Shown one piece after another: positions 46,753-51,019 of a stretch of DNA of 51,019 nt (its first letter is position 1; the number at the start of each line of letters is the position of its first letter). The position numbers and the translations under genes were made by a program. The stretch covers positions 1 to 51,019 of the forward strand of contig NZ_MDKE01000019.1 of NCBI RefSeq assembly GCF_001870485.1. The letters run 5' to 3'. The stretch comes from Oceanisphaera psychrotolerans (GTDB lineage Bacteria > Pseudomonadota > Gammaproteobacteria > Enterobacterales > Aeromonadaceae). The notes beneath the pieces are model-generated. The model ran no database searches and was not told the DNA's origin. It saw nothing but the letters and a program-made list of their open reading frames with translations.

Positions 46753-47177
46753 TGCACGGTTATCAACGCAGACGTCGTAAACGCGTTGCCGAGATCAACG
46801 TGGTGCCTTATATCGATGTAATGCTGGTGCTGCTGATTATTTTCATGGCAACCGCACCGGTGATCACCCAGGGCGTCAAGGTCGACTTGCCTCAGGCAGA
46901 GGCAGAGATGATGCCGGAAGACAGCGACAAGCCGCTGGTGGCGTCTATCGATGCGGAGGGGCGTTACTTCCTCGATATCGGTGACAGCCGGGACGAGGCG
47001 GTGGACTTGCTGGCGCTGGCGGCCATGGTGCAAACGCAGCTGAATACCACCCCCAAGGCACCGGTGGTGGTGAAAGGGGATGCCAATGTGCGCTATGACG
47101 CCGTGATCCAGTTGATGGCCACCCTGAAGGCGGCCGGGGTGCCGACGGTTGGCCTGATGACTCAACCGGAGCAGTAG
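46752..47177 (+). CDS. tolR: Tol-Pal proton-channel subunit TolR
   Basis: This 141-residue protein of the ExbD family has a short cytoplasmic N-terminus (RRRRKRVAEINVVPYIDVMLVLLIIFMAT). The single span contains the proton-carrying Asp in YIDVMLVLL. A periplasmic domain ends in GVPTVGLMTQPE. It works with TolQ, whose stop overlaps its start by one base. tolA follows after seven bases. Confidence 0.96.
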   Translation: MHGYQRRRRKRVAEINVVPYIDVMLVLLIIFMATAPVITQGVKVDLPQAEAEMMPEDSDKPLVASIDAEGRYFLDIGDSRDEAVDLLALAAMVQTQLNTTPKAPVVVKGDANVRYDAVIQLMATLKAAGVPTVGLMTQPEQ

Positions 47178-47184
47178 CGGACTC

Positions 47185-48188
47185 ATGACGGAGCAAGGCG
47201 GTATTCGCAAATCGTTATTGATTTCGCTGGCGTTACATCTGCTGATCGGGGTGGTGTTGCTGGTCGGGATCGACTTTAGTGCACCCAAGCGGCCAGCCCA
47301 GGCGGTGTCGATCATCGAAGCGACCATGATCGATGACGGCATGGTGTCGGCGCAGGCCGAACGTCTGGCCGAGATGCAGGCTCAGCAGGAGCGAGCGAGA
47401 GCGGCAGAACAGGCCAGCGCCGAAGCGGAACAGAAAGCGGCAGAAGAGGCCGCTCGGTTGGCCGAGCAGCAGCAGGCCGCCAGGGAGGCCGAGCGTCTGG
47501 CCGAACAGCAGAAAGCATTAGCCGCTCAGCAAGCCAAGGCCGAGACTGAACGGCAACAGGTAGTAGAACAACAGCGCAAGGCGGAAGCGGCCCAGAAAGC
47601 GGCGGAAGCGAAGAAACAGGCCGAAGCCAAGGCGGCAGAAGCCAGGAAACAAGCGGAAGCCGAAGCGGCTCAAAAGGCGGCCGAGGCCAAAGCGGCAGCA
47701 GAAGCCAAGGCGTTAGCCGCCAAAAAGCAGGCAGAAGCCGAGGCTAAGGCGGCGGAAGCGAAGAAGCAGGCCGAGGCCAAGGCGGCGGAAGCGAAGAAGC
47801 AGGCCGAGGCCAAGGCGGCGGAAGCGAAAAGCAAGGCCGAAGCCGAGCAGGCGCTGAAAGATCTGGAAGCCTGATGGGAGCGGATGCCGGTGGTGCTTCA
47901 CGAGCGGCGTCGGCGGCAGAGGTAGACCGCTATACCGGCATGATTGTGGCTGCCATTCAGCGCAACTGGCTGGTGGGGCCTACCATGGTAGGCAAGCAGT
48001 GCCGCATCAATATCAGGGTCGCTGCAGACGGTTTGATCCTGAACATAGGCAACGGTCAGGGAGATTCGGAAGTGTGTCGTTCGGCCGAGCTGGCGATTCG
48101 CAAGACCGGTACTCTGCCGATGCCGAAGGATCCTGATGTGAACAAGCAATTACAAAATCTGAATCTGACGCTGATACCGAGGCTCTAG
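47185..48188 (+). pseudogene. tolA: Tol-Pal envelope-spanning protein TolA, interrupted by one 1-nt frameshift
   Basis: TolA links the TolQR motor to Pal and TolB in the outer membrane. Domain I is a single span (LLISLALHLLIGVVLLVGI), including the Ser-x3-His motif. Domain II is a long Ala/Lys/Glu helix (about 40-225). Domain III (DRYTGMIVAAIQRNWLV to LTLIPRL) is in a different frame from 47874. One missing base near 47872 (GCCTGATGG for GCCNTGATGG) restores a 334-residue protein. Both halves are highly conserved in type and the operon is intact, so a sequencing error is likely. Confidence 0.88.
47749..47829 (+). repeat. In-frame 33-bp tandem repeat inside tolA
   Basis: Two identical 33-base units (47749-47781 and 47782-47814) encode AAEAKKQAEAK. 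A partial third unit follows to 47829. They lie in the helical domain II, whose length varies between strains through gain or loss of such repeats. The repeats lie just before the frameshift. Confidence 0.85.
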
Positions 48189-48190
48189 TG

Positions 48191-49489
48191 ATGACAAAAC
48201 GATGGATATGGTTATGGTTGCCGCTGATCCTGCTTGCAGGTCGGGCACAGGCGGCACTGGATATCGTGATTACCGGCGGCATCGACAGTGCCCGCCCGGT
48301 GGCGGTGGTACCGTTTAGGTGGACCGGCGGCGGTGCCGTGCCTCAGGATCTGGCCGAGGTGATTGGTAACGACTTGCGCAACAGCGGTATGTTCCGGCCA
48401 ATGGATCGCAACCGGTTGCCGCAGCAGGTGGCTGCGGCCTCCGAGCTGAATGCAACCCTGTGGGGGCCGCATCAGGTCGAGGCGGTGCTGGTGGGCTCCA
48501 TAGAGCCGGCCGGAGGCAATCAGTATCGCATCAGTTTCGAACTGGCCGATGTGCTGGGACGCAACGGAGCACAATTGCTGGAAAGCCGCAGTGCCACCGT
48601 GCCTGCCGCCCAGCTGCGCCAGTATGCGCATCGGGTTGCCGATATCGTGTTTGAAAAGCTGACCGGCATCAAGGGCGCCTTCCTGACGCGCATCGCCTAC
48701 GTCAATGTGCAGCACGGGGCCCAGTATCCCTACCAGCTGATGATTGCCGACTACGATGGTTTCAATGAACAGGTACTGTTACGTTCGCGCGAGCCGCTGA
48801 TGTCGCCGGCCTGGTCGCCGGACGGACGCAAGCTGGCCTATGTTTCTTTCGAGAACAAGAAAGCCGAAATCGTGGTACAGGATATTTACAGCCAGCAGCG
48901 CCAGGTGGTCAGTTCTCAGCCGGGCATCAACGGTGCGCCCCAGTGGTCACCGGATGGCAGCAAGCTGGCGCTGGTATTGTCCCGTGACGGTCAGCCGGAA
49001 ATTTATGTGCTCAACCTGGCCAGTCGTCAGCTGAACCGGGTGACCAATAATCGTACCATCGATACCGAACCCACCTGGGCGGCGGATGGCAAGGCGATTT
49101 ATTTTGTGTCCGAACGGGGCGGTCGGCCCCAGGTATATCGGACCGATCTGAATTCCGGTGACACGCGTCGTGTTACCTTTCAGGGTGATACTAATTTAGG
49201 TCCCCGTATGACCGGCGATGGCAACAGTCTGGTACTGGTCAGCCGCTCACAGGGACAATACCGAATTGCTCGTCAGGAGCTGGATGGAGGTCAACTGCAG
49301 GTGTTAACAGAAACCCAGCTGGATGAATCGCCAAGCCCTGCACCTAACGGCACTATGATCATCTATAGTACCACCTATCAGGGACGCCAGGTGCTGTCTC
49401 TGGTGTCTATGGATGGTCGCTTTAAGGCCAGGCTGCCCGCACGAAGTGGTGATGTTCGTGCACCGGCATGGTCACCGTATCTTAATTAA
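48191..49489 (+). CDS. tolB: Tol-Pal periplasmic beta-propeller protein TolB
   Basis: This 432-residue periplasmic protein has a Sec signal ([17 protein letters not shown]). An N-terminal TolB_N domain (about 20-160) is followed by a six-bladed propeller, with repeats such as [32 protein letters not shown] and [16 protein letters not shown]. It binds Pal and TolA. I prefer the ATG at 48191 over the GTG at 48188, which overlaps the tolA stop. GAGG lies upstream within the tolA end. Confidence 0.96.
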   Translation: MTKRWIWLWLPLILLAGRAQAALDIVITGGIDSARPVAVVPFRWTGGGAVPQDLAEVIGNDLRNSGMFRPMDRNRLPQQVAAASELNATLWGPHQVEAVLVGSIEPAGGNQYRISFELADVLGRNGAQLLESRSATVPAAQLRQYAHRVADIVFEKLTGIKGAFLTRIAYVNVQHGAQYPYQLMIADYDGFNEQVLLRSREPLMSPAWSPDGRKLAYVSFENKKAEIVVQDIYSQQRQVVSSQPGINGAPQWSPDGSKLALVLSRDGQPEIYVLNLASRQLNRVTNNRTIDTEPTWAADGKAIYFVSERGGRPQVYRTDLNSGDTRRVTFQGDTNLGPRMTGDGNSLVLVSRSQGQYRIARQELDGGQLQVLTETQLDESPSPAPNGTMIIYSTTYQGRQVLSLVSMDGRFKARLPARSGDVRAPAWSPYLN

Positions 49490-49515
49490 TCCGTTGCAAT
49501 TTCTAAGGAAAAATA

Positions 49516-50037
49516 ATGCAAATGAAAAAACTGCTTCAAGGTCTGGCCGTTGCACTTCCGATGTTAACCCTGGCCGCATGTAGCTCTACCAGCGATTCTG
49601 ATGCGATGACCGGTACCGACGGCAGCTACCAGAATGGCGGCGCCCTGACCGGTGGTGCAGGCGGTGCTCTGTCAGCCGAAGAGCAGATGCGTCAGCAGTA
49701 CGAAGCACTGCGTCGTGAAAACGTGATTTACTTCGAATTCGACCAGGACGAAGTGACCGGTCATTACGCTCAGGTACTGGAAGCCCATGCCAACTTCCTG
49801 CGCTCCAACCCGTCCGTCAGCATCCTGGTTGAAGGTCATGCGGATGAGCGCGGTACTCCCGAGTACAACATCGCCCTGGGCGAGCGTCGTGCCAAGGCCG
49901 TGACCAGCTACCTGCAGAGCCTGGGCGTGAGCGGTGCTCAGCTGGCTATCGTCAGCTATGGTGAAGAGAAGCCGGTTGATACTTCTCACACCGAGTCCGC
50001 CTTTTCCCAGAACCGTCGTGCGGTCCTGGTTTACTAA
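49516..50037 (+). CDS. pal: Peptidoglycan-associated lipoprotein Pal
   Basis: This 173-residue outer-membrane lipoprotein has a lipobox LTLAAC (Cys22), a Gly/Ser/Ala-rich linker and a C-terminal OmpA-like domain. The OmpA part contains the peptidoglycan-binding signature [25 protein letters not shown]. It anchors the outer membrane to peptidoglycan and binds TolB. AAGGA precedes the ATG at six bases. The coding sequence has markedly optimised codons, consistent with high expression. Confidence 0.97.
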   Translation: MQMKKLLQGLAVALPMLTLAACSSTSDSDAMTGTDGSYQNGGALTGGAGGALSAEEQMRQQYEALRRENVIYFEFDQDEVTGHYAQVLEAHANFLRSNPSVSILVEGHADERGTPEYNIALGERRAKAVTSYLQSLGVSGAQLAIVSYGEEKPVDTSHTESAFSQNRRAVLVY

Positions 50038-50053
50038 GGTTTAATCCGACGTT

Positions 50054-50818
50054 ATGAAATTTAAATTAGCGGCCATTTCGATGGCCGCTGTTTTATCCAC
50101 ATCGAGCTGGGCGCAGGCGCCAGTGACCAGTGTGGGTAGCAGCGGTTCCGTCAATGATCGCCTGGCTGAGCTGGAAAGGGCCTTCAGCGCCAGAAGCCAG
50201 GCACAAATCGATCAGCAGCGGCAGTTGAATGCCATGCAGCAGGAAGTGAGCGAGCTGCGCGGTCTGCTGGAAGAACAGAGCTATCGTCTGGAGCAGGTGA
50301 TTGAGCGCCAGCGTACCTTGCTGATGGCTCAGCAGGATGCGGCCGACAAACCGCAGAATGCGCCCTCGGCGGCGGCTCAGTCTGGTGGCGAGCAAACGTC
50401 TGCTCAGACCCGGCAGAGCAAGGAGTCAGCCACCCCGGCCAGCGGTGATGAACAGGCGGCCTATGACAATGCCGTCAATCTGGTGTTACAGGACAAGGAC
50501 TACGACGCCGCCATTCCCGCCTTTGCCCGTTTTATCACCCAGTATCCCCAATCCAGTTATGTACCCAACGCCCATTACTGGCTGGGGCAGCTGCTGTTCA
50601 CCCAGAAACGATTTGATCAGGCCAAGGCCCAGTTCGCCCGGGTGGTGGAAGCCTATCAGGATTCCAACAAGCGGGCCGACTCGTTGCTCAAGCTGGGTCT
50701 GATTGCCCGCGAACAGGGTGACAAGGATCAGGCAAGGCAGTACTTTGATCAGGTCTTGAAAGAGTATGGCAATACCGGCGCGGCGCGGCTGGCTCAGGAA
50801 AACATCAACGGCCTCTGA
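50054..50818 (+). CDS. cpoB: Cell division coordinator CpoB (YbgF)
   Basis: This 254-residue periplasmic protein has a signal peptide (LAAISMAAVLSTSSWA), an N-terminal trimerising coiled coil (SVNDRLAELERAFSARSQAQIDQQ onward, about 30-95), a low-complexity linker and a C-terminal TPR domain (YDNAVNLVLQDKDYDAAIPAFARFI, VPNAHYWLGQLLFTQKRFDQAKAQF). CpoB links Tol-Pal energy to PBP1B-LpoB septal peptidoglycan synthesis. It lies 16 bases after pal with a weak ribosome site, so it is probably translationally coupled. Confidence 0.95.
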   Translation: MKFKLAAISMAAVLSTSSWAQAPVTSVGSSGSVNDRLAELERAFSARSQAQIDQQRQLNAMQQEVSELRGLLEEQSYRLEQVIERQRTLLMAQQDAADKPQNAPSAAAQSGGEQTSAQTRQSKESATPASGDEQAAYDNAVNLVLQDKDYDAAIPAFARFITQYPQSSYVPNAHYWLGQLLFTQKRFDQAKAQFARVVEAYQDSNKRADSLLKLGLIAREQGDKDQARQYFDQVLKEYGNTGAARLAQENINGL

Positions 50819-50895
50819 AACAGGGGCTGCTTTGGCGATTTTTTGAGAGAGTCGCTTGTTCCTTAATCAAGCAGCATAAAATGATGATTTAGCTG

Positions 50896-50923
50896 TTGCG
50901 TCGTAAAATTAAATCCGTAATAT
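50896..50923 (+). promoter_or_regulatory. tRNA promoter
   Basis: TTGCGT (50896-50901), a 16-base spacer and TAATAT (50918-50923) are followed by a GC-rich GGCCGCC discriminator. That is typical of stable-RNA promoters under stringent control. The tRNA begins 42 bases later. Confidence 0.65.
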
Positions 50924-50965
50924 AGGCCGCCGTTGGCAGGGGTGCTTAAGCAAGCCCGCCAAGCC

Positions 50966-51019
50966 GGGTCGTTAGCTCAGTTGGTAGAGCAGTTGACTTT
51001 TAATCAATTGGTCGCAGGT
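50966..51019 (+). tRNA. tRNA-Lys (anticodon TTT), truncated by the window end
   Basis: GGGTCGTTAGCTCAG and what follows match bacterial tRNA-Lys: acceptor strand GGGTCGT, D-arm AGCTCAGTTGGTAGAGC and anticodon TTT at 50999-51001 within a TTGACTTTTAATCAA stem-loop. The sequence stops in the T-arm at GCAGGT, so the 3' acceptor strand lies beyond the window. Confidence 0.97.

Overview
The window comes from the chromosome of a GC-rich gammaproteobacterium. Gene order and protein similarity suggest the Aeromonadales, near Oceanimonas, Oceanisphaera or Zobellella. The evidence is the trpL-trpEGDC(F)BA cluster divergent from rnm-yciO-rluB, the cmoAB, aspS-nudB-yebC-ruvCAB and ybgC-tolQRAB-pal-cpoB blocks, and a denitrification-type NirK. 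The genus is inferred from recall, not from a search.

Layout. 1-8.1 kb: a heptamer microsatellite, an isochorismatase-family hydrolase, a dCache chemoreceptor, a Cys-cluster protein, YceH, and an operon of copper nitrite reductase with a fused cytochrome c, NirV and an SCO1-type copper chaperone. A near-consensus FNR/DNR-type box precedes that operon. 7.2-11.5 kb: a LysR regulator divergent from an omega-amino acid:pyruvate transaminase and MmsA, which fits a beta-alanine catabolic unit. GTAG-headed REP elements lie on both sides of the transaminase. 11.7-13 kb: a yybP-ykoY-like manganese riboswitch candidate ahead of a CaCA cation exchanger.

13.1-24.2 kb is the accessory part. It holds a DUF2235 hydrolase, a membrane protein of unknown function, and a three-gene operon: a SAM methyltransferase, a PLD-SF2 helicase with a UmuD/LexA-like S24 domain, and a PLD-SF2 helicase with a DUF3427-like end. 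After these come a deaminase, more REPs, an orphan HipB with two HipB-type operators, and a HigBA toxin-antitoxin pair. The methyltransferase/helicase operon is the best candidate for an undescribed system. Its S24 domain has a Cys-Gly site and an apparent Ser/Lys dyad, which suggests DNA-damage-triggered self-cleavage.

24.2-31.1 kb is the tryptophan operon. It has a 17-residue leader peptide carrying three consecutive Trp codons, a classic attenuator, and an extra 45-codon ORF between attenuator and trpE. 31.2-38.8 kb holds rnm, yciO, rluB, then a retropepsin / inactive-transglutaminase-7TM / ATP-grasp cluster and cmoAB. 38.9-51 kb holds a DUF72 protein, aspS, nudB, yebC, ruvC, SOS-controlled ruvAB, the complete Tol-Pal operon and the start of a tRNA-Lys gene cut by the window edge.

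Five conserved genes (trpE, cmoB, cmoA, ruvC, tolA) are each broken by one single-base indel. In every case the restored frame gives a full-length, well-conserved protein. So many in intact housekeeping operons point to sequencing or assembly errors rather than real gene loss.
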